Assembly: GCF_013836145.1 (NCBI RefSeq)
Contig: NZ_CP057483.1
Span: forward strand, 1,240,001 to 1,304,000
DNA: 64,000 nucleotides
Direction of reading: 5' to 3'
Source: Citrobacter sp. RHB25-C09
Lineage (GTDB): Bacteria > Pseudomonadota > Gammaproteobacteria > Enterobacterales > Enterobacteriaceae
Within the stretch, counting starts at the first letter, position 1, and the number at the start of each line of letters is the position of its first letter. Of this stretch, positions 44,595-53,449 are shown in pieces. The position numbers were made by a program, and so were the translations under genes. The notes under the pieces were generated by a model. The model saw only the letters and a list, made by a program, of their open reading frames with translations. It had not been told where the DNA came from and did not search any database.

Positions 44595-45833
44595 ATGGTG
44601 TCAACAACTGAAAGTAGTGGAAAAGCGATAGCACAGCATCGGCTGCTGGTGCCCCGTCTGTCTTTGATGATGTTTCTGCAGTTTTTTATCTGGGGTAGCT
44701 GGTCGGTGACGCTGGGTCTGGTAATGACCCAGCACAATATGTCACTGCTGATTGGCGATGCGTTCTCCGCCGGGCCAATTGCCTCTATTCTGTCGCCGTT
44801 TGTACTCGGCATGCTGGTTGACCGCTTCTTTGCTTCGCAAAAGGTGATGGCAGTGATGCATCTGGCCGGGGCGGTCATTCTTTGGTTTGTACCGGGGGCG
44901 TTGATAGCCCAAAACGGCGCGTTGCTGATCGGGCTGCTGTTTGGCTACACGCTCTGCTATATGCCGACGCTGGCGCTGACCAACAATATCGCATTCCACA
45001 GCCTGGCCAATGTCGATAAAACATTTCCGGTCGTGCGCGTGTTTGGCACCATTGGCTGGATTGTCGCGGGGATCTTTATCGGTGTGACCGGCGTGGCGTC
45101 CAGTGTCACCATCTTCCAGGTAGCGGCAGCAAGCTCTGTGCTGCTGGCGCTCTACAGCCTGACGCTGCCCCATACCCCGGCACCGGCAAAAGGGCTGCCG
45201 GTTCAGGTACGCGATCTGTTCTGCGCAGACGCGTTCGCGCTGCTCAAAACGCGCCACTTTTTTGTCTTCTCCGTCTGCGCAATGCTGATCTCCGTCCCAC
45301 TTGGCACTTACTACGCTTATACCGCCTCTTATCTGGCGGACGCGGGTATTGCGGACGTCAGCACCGCGATGTCGTTCGGGCAGATGTCAGAAATATTCTT
45401 CATGCTGGTGATCCCGCTGCTTTTCCGCCGTCTGGGCGTGAAAGTTATGCTGCTGATCGGCATGCTGGCGTGGTTTGTGCGTTACGCCATGTTTGCGCTG
45501 GGCGTCAGCGAAGAAGGGCGCGCCCTGCTGTACCTCGGCATTTTGCTGCACGGTGTGTGTTATGACTTCTTCTTCGTTGTAGGCTTTATTTATACCGACC
45601 GCGTGGCGGGGGAGAAAGTTAAAGGGCAGGCACAGAGCATGATCGTAATGTTCACTTACGGTATTGGCATGTTACTTGGCTCGCAGATTTCAGGTGCACT
45701 GTACAACAGGCTGGTCGCAGGGCAGACCGTGCCACAGGCTTGGGTGACATTCTGGTGGATCCCGGCGGTGGCTGCGGCGGCGATTGCACTGATTTTCTTT
45801 ATCACCTTCAAATATGACGATGATAAGGCGTGA
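44595..45833 (+). CDS. MFS transporter of the nucleoside:H+ symporter family (NupG/YegT-like)
   Basis: A 412-residue transporter with twelve hydrophobic segments. The N-terminus (SLMMFLQFFIWGSWSVTLG) and the RVFGTIGWIVAG segment are typical of the NupG/XapB/YegT nucleoside symporter group. The ATG at 44595 has AGG six bases upstream; an in-frame start 45 bases earlier would run through the second operator. First gene of a four-gene cluster; 15 bases separate it from the next gene. Substrate is presumably a nucleoside or another glycoside, by family only. Confidence 0.85.
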   Translation: MVSTTESSGKAIAQHRLLVPRLSLMMFLQFFIWGSWSVTLGLVMTQHNMSLLIGDAFSAGPIASILSPFVLGMLVDRFFASQKVMAVMHLAGAVILWFVPGALIAQNGALLIGLLFGYTLCYMPTLALTNNIAFHSLANVDKTFPVVRVFGTIGWIVAGIFIGVTGVASSVTIFQVAAASSVLLALYSLTLPHTPAPAKGLPVQVRDLFCADAFALLKTRHFFVFSVCAMLISVPLGTYYAYTASYLADAGIADVSTAMSFGQMSEIFFMLVIPLLFRRLGVKVMLLIGMLAWFVRYAMFALGVSEEGRALLYLGILLHGVCYDFFFVVGFIYTDRVAGEKVKGQAQSMIVMFTYGIGMLLGSQISGALYNRLVAGQTVPQAWVTFWWIPAVAAAAIALIFFITFKYDDDKA

Positions 45834-45848
45834 AGCAGAGGAGGTATT

Positions 45849-46874
45849 ATGCGGACGATTAAGGGACCCGGTATTTTTTTAACGCAGTTTATCGGCGGGA
45901 AACCGCCGTTCAACTCGCTGGACGGGCTGGCTGGGTGGGCGGCAGGTAAAGGTTACAGGGCACTGCAAATTCCCTGTCACCATCCGCACATTTTTGATGT
46001 GGAGCAGGCGGCGGACAGTCAAAGCTATTGTGATGATATTGCCGGCAAGCTGGCGGAATACGGGCTGGTCATCAGCGAACTGTCGACGCATCTGGAAGGC
46101 CAGCTCGTGGCCGTGAGTCCCATCTACAGCGATGCGTTTGATCACTTTGCTCCCGCTGAGGTGCGCGGCAATGACGCGGCGCGGCGGGCATGGGCGATAC
46201 AAAAGGTGCAACAGGCAGCAGTGGCATCAGCGCGGCTGGGTTTAACTGCGCACGCCACGTTTTCAGGCTCACTGGCCTGGCCGTTTTTCTACCCGTGGCC
46301 GCCGCACAACGAACAGCGTTTTCAGGACGCTTTCCGCGAACTGGCAAACCGCTGGCGTCCAGTTCTGGATACCTTCGATGAACAGGGCGTGGATATCTGT
46401 TTCGAATTGCATCCGGGTGAAGATCTGCACGACGGGGCGACGTTTGAACGTTTTCTTCAGCTTCTCGATAACCATCCGCGCTGCAATATTCTCTACGATC
46501 CGAGCCATATGCTATTGCAGCAGTTGGATTACCTCTCTTTTATCGACATCTATCACTCGCGGATCAACGCGTTTCACGTGAAGGATGCGGAGTTCCGCCC
46601 CAACGGGCGCAGCGGGGTTTATGGCGGGTATCAGCCCTGGATTAACCGCGCAGGGCGCTTTCGTTCCCTTGGCGACGGGCAGATCGATTTCAAAGGGATT
46701 TTCAGCAAGCTCACCCAGTACGATTACGAAGGCTGGGCGGTACTGGAGTGGGAGTGCTGCATGAAGGACGGCGACACCGGGGCGAGCGAGGGCAGCGAGT
46801 TTATCCGCCGCCATATCATTCCGCTATCGGCCCACGCGTTTGACGATTTTGCCGCAGGAGGTAAAGGTGATTAA
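45849..46874 (+). CDS. Sugar phosphate isomerase/epimerase-like protein (AP-endonuclease-2 TIM barrel)
   Basis: A 341-residue TIM-barrel protein of the xylose-isomerase-like group (COG1082, IolE/YcjR type). Likely metal ligands are Glu in CFELHPGEDL (about 188), Asp and His in YDPSHM (about 219), His in INAFHVKDAEF (about 246) and Glu in VLEWEC (about 302). Relatives isomerise or epimerise keto-sugars, or cleave 3-keto-glycosides. RBS AGAGGAGG. Its end overlaps the next gene by eight bases, so it is tightly coupled to a dehydrogenase. No kinase or aldolase is nearby. Confidence 0.85.
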   Translation: MRTIKGPGIFLTQFIGGKPPFNSLDGLAGWAAGKGYRALQIPCHHPHIFDVEQAADSQSYCDDIAGKLAEYGLVISELSTHLEGQLVAVSPIYSDAFDHFAPAEVRGNDAARRAWAIQKVQQAAVASARLGLTAHATFSGSLAWPFFYPWPPHNEQRFQDAFRELANRWRPVLDTFDEQGVDICFELHPGEDLHDGATFERFLQLLDNHPRCNILYDPSHMLLQQLDYLSFIDIYHSRINAFHVKDAEFRPNGRSGVYGGYQPWINRAGRFRSLGDGQIDFKGIFSKLTQYDYEGWAVLEWECCMKDGDTGASEGSEFIRRHIIPLSAHAFDDFAAGGKGD

Positions 46875-48009
46875 GGTCGGCATTATCGGCAGTGGGTTTA
46901 TCGGCCCGGCGCACATCGAGGCGCTGCGGCGTCTCGGTTTTGTTCAGGTCGTCGCCCTGTGTGATGGCTCGCTTTCGCAGGCGCAGGAAAAAGCGCGTCA
47001 GTTAAACGTGCCTTTTGCTTATGGCAGCGTCGAGGAACTCCTCGCGCACCCGGAACTGCAGGTGGTGCACAACTGCACGCCCAACCATCTGCACGCGCAA
47101 ATCAACCGGCAGATTTTGCAGGCGGGTAAACACCTCTTTTCGGAAAAGCCGCTGTGTATGACGGCGCAAGAAGCCCGCGAACTGGTGACACTGGCGGAAC
47201 AGACGGGTGTGGTACATGGCGTGAGCTTTGTCTATCGCCAGTTTGCGATGGTGCGTCAGGCCGCCAGTATGATGCGTGAAGGCAGCCTCGGCCGACTTTT
47301 TGCCTCGCACGGAAGCTATTTACAGGACTGGATGCTGCTGGAAACTGACTACAACTGGCGAGTAGATCCGACCGTTGGCGGCGCGTCGCGCGCGGTGGCA
47401 GATATCGGCTCCCATTGGTGCGACACGGTTCAGTTTGTTACCGGGCGGCGAATTACCGAGGTGATGGCCGATCTGTCCATCGTCTGGCCGACGCGTAAGT
47501 CCAATTTAACGGGTGCGCAAACCTTCAGCCATGACGAGCAGGGGCAATATGAAGACAAACCGGTCAGCACGGAAGATTTCGCTTCGGTGCTGTTGCGCTT
47601 TGACGACGGCAGCAAGGGCAGTTTCAGCGTTTCGCAGGTCAGCGCCGGGCGAAAAAACCGCCTGTCGTTTGAAATTAACGGCAGCCAGCAGTCGGTGGCG
47701 TGGGATCAGGAAATTCCTCAGCAATTGTGGATCGGGCATCGCGCGCAGGCGAATCAATTACTGACTGACGACCCAGGGCTGATGAACCGCGATGTGGCCG
47801 ACAGCGCGCATTTCCCCGGTGGGCATATTGAAGGCTGGCCTGATGCGTTTAAAAACATGATGGGGCAATTTTACCGTGCCGTTCAGGCCGGAAAAATGCC
47901 GGAGCAGCCGCTGTTTGCGACGTTTTACGATGGGGCAGAGGTGATGTATATCATTGATGCCATATTGAAAAGCCATCAACAGCAGCGCTGGGTCCGCGTT
48001 GAGCGATGA
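46867..48009 (+). CDS. Gfo/Idh/MocA-family sugar dehydrogenase
   Basis: A 380-residue NAD(P)-dependent oxidoreductase. The N-terminal Rossmann domain has VGIIGSGFIGPAHIEAL, and the catalytic dipeptide Glu-Lys-Pro is in FSEKPLC (about residues 94-98). The C-terminal alpha/beta substrate domain has ADIGSHWCDTVQF. The GTG start at 46867 follows GCAGGAGG and overlaps the previous stop. Such enzymes oxidise a sugar hydroxyl (often C3) or an inositol. Paired with an isomerase-like protein and a permease, it suggests an oxidise-then-rearrange pathway for an imported glycoside. Confidence 0.87.
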   Translation: MIKVGIIGSGFIGPAHIEALRRLGFVQVVALCDGSLSQAQEKARQLNVPFAYGSVEELLAHPELQVVHNCTPNHLHAQINRQILQAGKHLFSEKPLCMTAQEARELVTLAEQTGVVHGVSFVYRQFAMVRQAASMMREGSLGRLFASHGSYLQDWMLLETDYNWRVDPTVGGASRAVADIGSHWCDTVQFVTGRRITEVMADLSIVWPTRKSNLTGAQTFSHDEQGQYEDKPVSTEDFASVLLRFDDGSKGSFSVSQVSAGRKNRLSFEINGSQQSVAWDQEIPQQLWIGHRAQANQLLTDDPGLMNRDVADSAHFPGGHIEGWPDAFKNMMGQFYRAVQAGKMPEQPLFATFYDGAEVMYIIDAILKSHQQQRWVRVER

Positions 48010-48013
48010 CAGG

Positions 48014-48033
48014 TTGCCCGGTTCGCCGGGCAA
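48014..48033 (+). terminator. TTCG tetraloop hairpin after the dehydrogenase gene
   Basis: Perfect eight-base arms TTGCCCGG / CCGGGCAA closed by a TTCG tetraloop, right after the stop. There is no U-tract, so partial attenuation or mRNA protection before the repressor gene is more likely than full termination. Confidence 0.5.
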
Positions 48034-48084
48034 CAAATTTATGATAGCCTGCATAAAACGCTAACCGCAGGATGTGTCGTTGCT

Positions 48085-49056
48085 ATGTCAATTCAGAAAA
48101 TCGCTCAGTTGGCCGGGGTTTCGGTGGCAACGGTGTCGCGCGTGCTCAATAACAGCGACACCGTGAAAGCGAAAAATCGCGAGCGCGTGTTGCAGGCGAT
48201 TAAAGAGAGCAACTACCAGCCCAACCTACTGGCGCGTCAGCTACGCACCGCGCGCAGCAATATGATTCTGGTGATGGTTTCGAACATCGCGAACCCGTTT
48301 TGCGCCGAAGTGGTGAAGGGCATTGAAGAAGAGGCGGAGAAGAACGGTTATCGCATTTTGTTGTGTCACTCTGGCTCGGATATCGAACGTTCCCGCTCGG
48401 GACTGAGCCTGCTGTCGGGCAAAATCGTCGATGGTATTATCACCATGGACGCTTTCTCTAAGCTGCCGGAACTGTCCGCATTAATCGGTGGCGCCCCCTG
48501 GGTGCAATGTGCTGAATATGCTGATGCCGGGACGGTGTCCTGCGTCGGCATCAATGATGTCGACGCGTCGCAGCACGTCGTCAGCCAGCTTGCCGACTCC
48601 GGACGTCAGCGGATTGCGCTGATTAACCATGATCTCAGCTACAAATACGCCCGTCTGCGCGAGCGTGGCTATAAGAGCGTGCTCCATCTGCGGGATCTGG
48701 ACTATCAGGCCGTCGAGTATGCGAGCGAACTCAGCTCTGCGGCTGGCATGGCGGCAATGCAAAAACTGCTCAAGGAGAATCCGCCGGATGCGGTATTTGC
48801 GGTTTCTGATACGTTAGCAGCAGGGGCGCTGCGTGCTATTCAGCAGGCGGGGCTACGGGTGCCAGACGATATAGCCGTGGTGGGTTTTGACGGTACAGAG
48901 ATCGCGGAAATAACGTCGCTGTCTACTATTGAACAGCCATCGCGTGATATTGGGCGCAAGGCGGTCGATCTCCTGCTCAACAAAATCGATAATCCGGATG
49001 CCCCGACGGAGCGCGTGATGATGGGCTGGCGCTATATTCCCCGCGCCAGCACCTGA
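48085..49056 (+). CDS. LacI-family transcriptional repressor of the catabolic cluster
   Basis: A 323-residue LacI/GalR regulator. The HTH is at residues 3-23 (IQKIAQLAGVSVATVSRVLN), the hinge contains NLLARQLRTARS, and an effector domain follows. The HTH and the IANPFCAEVVKGIEEEA stretch are close to those of CytR, the nucleoside-responsive member of the family. Encoded 75 bases downstream of the dehydrogenase on the same strand. It is expected to bind the repeated GTAATCGATTAC palindromes at 44.5 kb. Confidence 0.88.
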   Translation: MSIQKIAQLAGVSVATVSRVLNNSDTVKAKNRERVLQAIKESNYQPNLLARQLRTARSNMILVMVSNIANPFCAEVVKGIEEEAEKNGYRILLCHSGSDIERSRSGLSLLSGKIVDGIITMDAFSKLPELSALIGGAPWVQCAEYADAGTVSCVGINDVDASQHVVSQLADSGRQRIALINHDLSYKYARLRERGYKSVLHLRDLDYQAVEYASELSSAAGMAAMQKLLKENPPDAVFAVSDTLAAGALRAIQQAGLRVPDDIAVVGFDGTEIAEITSLSTIEQPSRDIGRKAVDLLLNKIDNPDAPTERVMMGWRYIPRAST

Positions 49057-50301
49057 TTATCTGGAAATAACACCGGCCAGGGAGCGAATATCATTTCCGG
49101 TTGGCGACTGATGAATACGCAGACCAAATTCATCCACTACCGCGAAAATATGATCGAAGATGTCGGCCTGAATCTCTTCATACTCAGCCCAGATTACCGT
49201 GTTGGTAAAAGCATATATTTCAATTGGCAGACCGTTGGCATCTGGCGCCAGTTGGCGCACCATCAATGTCATATCTTTGCGAATGCGTGGGTGGTTGCGC
49301 AGATATTCGTTCAGGTAGGCGCGGAAGGTGCCGATATTTGTCATCTTGCGCAGGTTTAATATCGATTCCCCTTCGCTGTTCTGCTGATTCCATAGGCTAA
49401 TTTCCTCATGACGCGCGGCCAGATACGGCTTCAGCAGCTTCGCCTGAATCAGCTTCTGCTGTTCCTGCTCGTCGAGAAAATGAATGCTAGTGGTATCGAT
49501 ACTCAGGCTGCGTTTGATGCGTCGCCCACCGGAGGTCGACATCCCGCTCCAGTTGATGAATGCGTCGGAGACCAGCGCCCACGTCGGTATCGTGGTGATG
49601 GTATTATCGAAGTTACGTACCTTAACGGTAGTCAGGCCGATATCTGTCACCGTGCCGTTGGCACCGTATTTCGGCATCTCCAGCCAGTCACCGAGCTTAA
49701 GCATGTCGTTGGCCGAAAGCTGAATCCCCGCCACAAGTCCGAGAATCGGGTCTTTAAAGACCAGCATCAGAACGGCGGCCATTGCGCCAAGACCGCTGAT
49801 CAGAATCGCCGGGGACTGACCGATGAGCAGTGAGATAATCAATATCCCCACCAGAATGGCGCTCATCAGTTTGATGCCCTGGAAGATCCCTTTCAGCGGT
49901 AGCTGTGACGCGGTGGCCATTTTTTGCGACAGGTTAAAAATGACGTCCAGCAGCGAGAAGAAGGAGAGCAGGGCATACACCATCACCCACAATTTCGCGC
50001 AGGTGGTGAGCATTTCTGCCGCGTCGCTGCCTTTTTGAAGCCACAAGACCGCCTGGACGTTGACAATTATGCCCTGAAGGGTAAAGGCCAGACGGTGAAA
50101 TAATTTATTCTGAGTAATAATTTGCAGCCACAAATGGCTACTGGCCTTCGCGCGTTTCTCGAAAGCGCGAAGCACCACTTTATGTAGAATAAAATGAACG
50201 ATGAGGGCAGTAAGAAAAATAATACCAAAGATAATCACTAAAGAGGTGGTGTGATTAATTTCAATGCCAAACTCTTCAACCTGAGCAATTAATTCCTGCA
50301 T
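49057..50301 (-). CDS. mscM: Miniconductance mechanosensitive channel YbdG
   Basis: A 414-residue MscS-superfamily channel with an extended N-terminal membrane region (five hydrophobic segments). The MscS core has a pore helix and the beta domain motif ISGLGAMAAVLMLVFKDPI...VAGIQLSANDMLKLGDWL. It is colinear with E. coli YbdG, which opens at moderate turgor and helps cells adapt to mild hypo-osmotic shock. Start ATG at 50301 with GGAGACGT upstream. Confidence 0.95.
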   Translation of the reverse strand: MQELIAQVEEFGIEINHTTSLVIIFGIIFLTALIVHFILHKVVLRAFEKRAKASSHLWLQIITQNKLFHRLAFTLQGIIVNVQAVLWLQKGSDAAEMLTTCAKLWVMVYALLSFFSLLDVIFNLSQKMATASQLPLKGIFQGIKLMSAILVGILIISLLIGQSPAILISGLGAMAAVLMLVFKDPILGLVAGIQLSANDMLKLGDWLEMPKYGANGTVTDIGLTTVKVRNFDNTITTIPTWALVSDAFINWSGMSTSGGRRIKRSLSIDTTSIHFLDEQEQQKLIQAKLLKPYLAARHEEISLWNQQNSEGESILNLRKMTNIGTFRAYLNEYLRNHPRIRKDMTLMVRQLAPDANGLPIEIYAFTNTVIWAEYEEIQADIFDHIFAVVDEFGLRIHQSPTGNDIRSLAGVISR

Positions 50302-50420
50302 AACGTCTCCTGTATTGATGCAGCCCCATAATGGCGGCTGCGGATCTATTATGCAAATTCGCGGATTTATTGGCAGTCCGACAGATTTTTACCATCGGCA
50401 CCGACCCGCGCCTGAATTTA

Positions 50421-51074
50421 TTAGCATTCAGTCATGGTCGTGCTCAGTGGTAAACGTGACTTCGGCAATGAGGCGTTGAAATCTTCCACGCTATGATGGC
50501 CGACCGGTACGACGACGAGGCTGGTGTAGCCTTTTTCTTTCAGGCCAAATTCAGCATCAAGAATTTCGGCATCGAAGCCTTCAATGGGTACGGCGTCCAG
50601 ACCCATCGCGCCCACGCCCAGCAGGAAATTACCGACGTTCAGATATACCTGTTTAGCCATCCACTGATCGTCATCTTTCAGATCAACACGGTGCAAATCG
50701 GCAAAGAAGGTGCGGCCTTTGTGGTTAGCGGCCTTGGCTTCTGGCGTGGCAAAACGACCATCTGCTTCTTCCTGGTCAACGACGCGCTCAAGCCATGCAT
50801 CGTCCATCGCCGTTTTGGCGCAGAACACCACAACGTGAGAGGCATCAAGCATTTTGCGTTCGTTGAAAACAAAGTTCCCGGCGGCTGATTTTGCTACGCG
50901 CGCTTTGCCTTCATCGGTGCTGGCGACAATAAAGTGCCACGGCTGCGAGTTGGTGCTGGACGGACTGTACTGCAGCAGGGTTTTGATTTTTTCCGCTTCT
51001 TCAGCCGTCAGTTTTTTAGTAGGGTCGAATGCTTTAGTGGAGTGACGTTTTAAAGCCACAGAAACAATATCCAT
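50421..51074 (-). CDS. nfsB: Oxygen-insensitive NAD(P)H nitroreductase / dihydropteridine reductase NfsB
   Basis: A 217-residue FMN flavoprotein. The FMN-binding residues lie in LKRHSTKAFDP and YSPSSTNSQPWHF, and in the GLDAVPIEGFD and VVVPVGHHS segments. It reduces nitroaromatics such as nitrofurantoin and nitrofurazone in two-electron steps. Full-length and intact, colinear with E. coli NfsB (NfnB). Confidence 0.97.
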   Translation of the reverse strand: MDIVSVALKRHSTKAFDPTKKLTAEEAEKIKTLLQYSPSSTNSQPWHFIVASTDEGKARVAKSAAGNFVFNERKMLDASHVVVFCAKTAMDDAWLERVVDQEEADGRFATPEAKAANHKGRTFFADLHRVDLKDDDQWMAKQVYLNVGNFLLGVGAMGLDAVPIEGFDAEILDAEFGLKEKGYTSLVVVPVGHHSVEDFNASLPKSRLPLSTTMTEC

Positions 51075-51173
51075 AACTACTCCCGGTTTGTTTAAATGCC
51101 CAAAGGGTACAATTTTGACAGGAAGATGATAAGAGAGAAATGTGCGGTTATAGCGATTCTCGTCTCCGTTTCG

Positions 51174-51542
51174 TCAGGCGGGGCGGATCCGGTTTTGATC
51201 GCGCTTGGGTAAGCCATCAACCACCAGATTCCACGAATCGGCCACCAGTTCTTCCAGCAGCGAGAGACTGATATCGTCGCCGGGCGCGACAGAAATCCAG
51301 TGCTTTTTATTCATGTGGTATCCGGGGGTGATACTGGGGTAAATTTGCTGATTTAACAGCGATTTTTCTGGGTCTGACTTAAGGTTTATCACCGCTTTAT
51401 GATTAAATTCGGTGGCGATCATAAATATCTTACCGCCGACCTTAAACACGTCGTATTCCGGGCCAAATGGCCAGCAATGTTCTGTAAAAGGAAATTCCAG
51501 CGCCAGACGGCGGGCGTTTTCGCACAGCGTTTGTTCATCCAT
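51174..51542 (-). CDS. ybdF: MmcQ/YjbR-family protein YbdF
   Basis: A 122-residue protein with the CyaY-like fold of the MmcQ/YjbR family (FPFTEHCWPFGPEYDVFKVGGKIF near residues 20-44, GYHMNKKHWISV near 79-90). It matches E. coli YbdF in length and order. The start at 51542 shares a base with the ramR stop (TAATG), so it is translationally coupled to ramR. Function unknown; DNA-binding has been suggested for relatives. Confidence 0.92.
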   Translation of the reverse strand: MDEQTLCENARRLALEFPFTEHCWPFGPEYDVFKVGGKIFMIATEFNHKAVINLKSDPEKSLLNQQIYPSITPGYHMNKKHWISVAPGDDISLSLLEELVADSWNLVVDGLPKRDQNRIRPA

Positions 51543-52123
51543 TACTTTTCCTCGCGGGTGAGGGCACGCCACATGGCTTCAAAGCCCAGAGAGATAAATT
51601 CGCGGGCCCGTGCGGGTTCACGGGTGGCAAATTCCATCGTTGTTTCCGCCAGCGTCAGAAACAACGCATCACCAAAAGCGCGATACTCATCGGACATAAA
51701 GACAGGCAGCACGGAACGGTGGCAGAGATCGCGCAGTTCCGGAAACATATCGTCGGCCTTTTGTTCCGTCTCCTTACTGATTTTTTCGCTGACGGCCAAC
51801 TGGCGAATGGCGCGATGCCCCGACGTGTGGTTCAGTCCCCAGGTGATATAACTATTCCATATGTAAAAGGTTAACGCTTTGGTATCGGTCAGTGAGCGAT
51901 CGAGATTGGCGATCATCGACTGACAAAGATCCTTTTTAAGATGAAGGTAAAGTTCGTTAATTAACTCGTCTTTGGTGGCGAAATAGCGAAACAGGGTGCC
52001 TTCTGCGACGCCGGCATTACGGGCGATAACCGCCGTGGATGCGGCGATGCCGGACTGGGCGATAGCCAGGGTTGCAGCCTCCAGCAGGGCCTGTTTTTTG
52101 TCTTCACTTTTCGGACGAGCCAC
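51542..52123 (-). CDS. ramR: TetR-family repressor RamR
   Basis: A 193-residue TetR repressor. The HTH is at about residues 24-47 (GIAASTAVIARNAGVAEGTLFRYF), and the C-terminal ligand domain binds bile acids and cationic drugs in Salmonella. The length is identical to Salmonella RamR. It represses the divergent romA-ramA unit from the operator at 52241-52260. Loss or mutation of this gene is a known route to RamA-driven efflux resistance; here it is intact. Confidence 0.95.
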   Translation of the reverse strand: MARPKSEDKKQALLEAATLAIAQSGIAASTAVIARNAGVAEGTLFRYFATKDELINELYLHLKKDLCQSMIANLDRSLTDTKALTFYIWNSYITWGLNHTSGHRAIRQLAVSEKISKETEQKADDMFPELRDLCHRSVLPVFMSDEYRAFGDALFLTLAETTMEFATREPARAREFISLGFEAMWRALTREEK

Positions 52124-52214
52124 TACAATTTACCTTTTAGCAAGTTTAAACACAGGAATTGAAACACGGCCTTTGCAGCGCCGCAACGGTGAATGTCAAA
52201 GAATAAAAATCACC

Positions 52215-52242
52215 TTGACGTGAAATCTCCGATTTCTATAAT
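52215..52242 (+). promoter_or_regulatory. Promoter of romA-ramA
   Basis: TTGACG (52215-52220) and TATAAT (52237-52242) with a 16-base spacer. The -10 runs directly into the RamR operator; the start point should be near 52249, about 67 bases before romA. Confidence 0.8.
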
Positions 52243-52260
52243 GAGTGCTTACTCACTCAT
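52241..52260. promoter_or_regulatory. RamR operator
   Basis: A 20-base palindrome ATGAGTG-N6-CACTCAT, the established RamR recognition site, overlapping the last bases of the -10 and the expected transcription start, so bound RamR would block initiation. Confidence 0.92.
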
Positions 52261-52315
52261 AATCAAGAGTGGATCGCGTAGACTATCGGACAGGTACGCG
52301 TTATTGGGTCAGGAT

Positions 52316-53449
52316 ATGAAGCGTCTCACAGTTTGTGTGGTTGTTATTATGCTCATTGCCAGTGCCGCAACGTTACCGTTTGTTCTTAATGCTGGCTTCG
52401 GCCAGGTTCCCCAGGGCGCAGAACTGAGTCAGGTCGAGCAGTCGGCGAATTATCACGATGGACAATTTCACAACCAGGTGCCAACGCCAGGCTATACCGG
52501 ACGCAAAAGTATGCTGGCGGCGTGGTGGGAATTTCTCGTCGCGAAGCGTGAAAATGCGCGCCCAGCCAACCCGTTACCGCTGGTCGCTACCGATCTCGCA
52601 GCCGTGCCTGTCGAGCAGGACACGCTGATCTGGTTGGGGCATTCGTCATGGTATTTACAGCTCGCCGGAAAGCGCATTCTGATCGATCCCGTCTTAAGTA
52701 GCTACGCCGCGCCTTTTTCGTTTCTCAATAAAGCCTTTGCCGGACCGTATCCGTGGCGAGCGCAAACCATGCCGGAGATTGATCTGCTCATTATCTCTCA
52801 CGATCACTATGACCATCTGGATCACGCCACTATTACTGCGTTACTCCCGAAGGTGAAGCGCGTTATCACCCCGTTGGGCGTCGGCTCACACCTGCGCTAT
52901 TGGGGGATGAAAGCTGACATCATTGAAGAGCGTGACTGGAATCAGGCCGTCAGGGTGGATGATTCACTGCTGATTCATGTCCTGCCAGCCCGACATTTTT
53001 CCGGGCGAGGCCTCAAACGGAATCAGACGTTATGGGCCAGTTTTCTGTTTGAAACGCCGGAGCAGAAAATTTATTACAGCGGCGATTCCGGCTATGGCCC
53101 GCACTTCAGGGCAATTGGCGAGCAGTTTGGCAGTATCGACCTGGCAATCATGGAGAACGGACAATATGACCAGGACTGGAAGTACATTCATATGATGCCG
53201 GAGGAGACTGCGCAGGCGGCTCAGGACTTAAGGGCAAAAGCGATTTTACCCGGTCATGCGGGGCGCTTTGTTTTGGCGAAGCACACCTGGGATGACCCTT
53301 ATAAGCGACTGGCGCTGGCCAGTCGCAACAAGCCATACCGTCTGCTCACGCCGATGCAGGGCGAACCGGTGAGGCTGAATGCGCCAACGCAGCAATTTAC
53401 CCCTTGGTGGGAACAGGCAACTCGTTTGCCGGAGAGGAGGTCCGAATGA
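52316..53449 (+). CDS. romA: MBL-fold hydrolase RomA
   Basis: A 377-residue metallo-beta-lactamase-fold protein. An N-terminal hydrophobic segment (residues 1-22) probably anchors or exports it. The metal motif SHDHYDHLD (HxHxDH) is near residues 159-167. The segments WLGHSSWYLQLAGKRILIDP and YYSGDSGYGPHF follow the UlaG/NAPE-PLD-like pattern. The start at 52316 is downstream of the promoter; an in-frame start at 52193 lies upstream of it and is rejected. It overlaps ramA by four bases (ATGA). RomA is known as a ramA partner that lowers outer-membrane porin levels when overexpressed. Its biochemical substrate is unknown. Confidence 0.9.
   Translation: MKRLTVCVVVIMLIASAATLPFVLNAGFGQVPQGAELSQVEQSANYHDGQFHNQVPTPGYTGRKSMLAAWWEFLVAKRENARPANPLPLVATDLAAVPVEQDTLIWLGHSSWYLQLAGKRILIDPVLSSYAAPFSFLNKAFAGPYPWRAQTMPEIDLLIISHDHYDHLDHATITALLPKVKRVITPLGVGSHLRYWGMKADIIEERDWNQAVRVDDSLLIHVLPARHFSGRGLKRNQTLWASFLFETPEQKIYYSGDSGYGPHFRAIGEQFGSIDLAIMENGQYDQDWKYIHMMPEETAQAAQDLRAKAILPGHAGRFVLAKHTWDDPYKRLALASRNKPYRLLTPMQGEPVRLNAPTQQFTPWWEQATRLPERRSE

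Noticed and set aside
48014..48033. Classical intrinsic terminator
   Set aside because: The hairpin is strong but no U-tract follows, so full termination before the repressor gene is not supported.
52193..52315. Longer romA N-terminus from an upstream in-frame start
   Set aside because: It begins upstream of the promoter and runs through the RamR operator.
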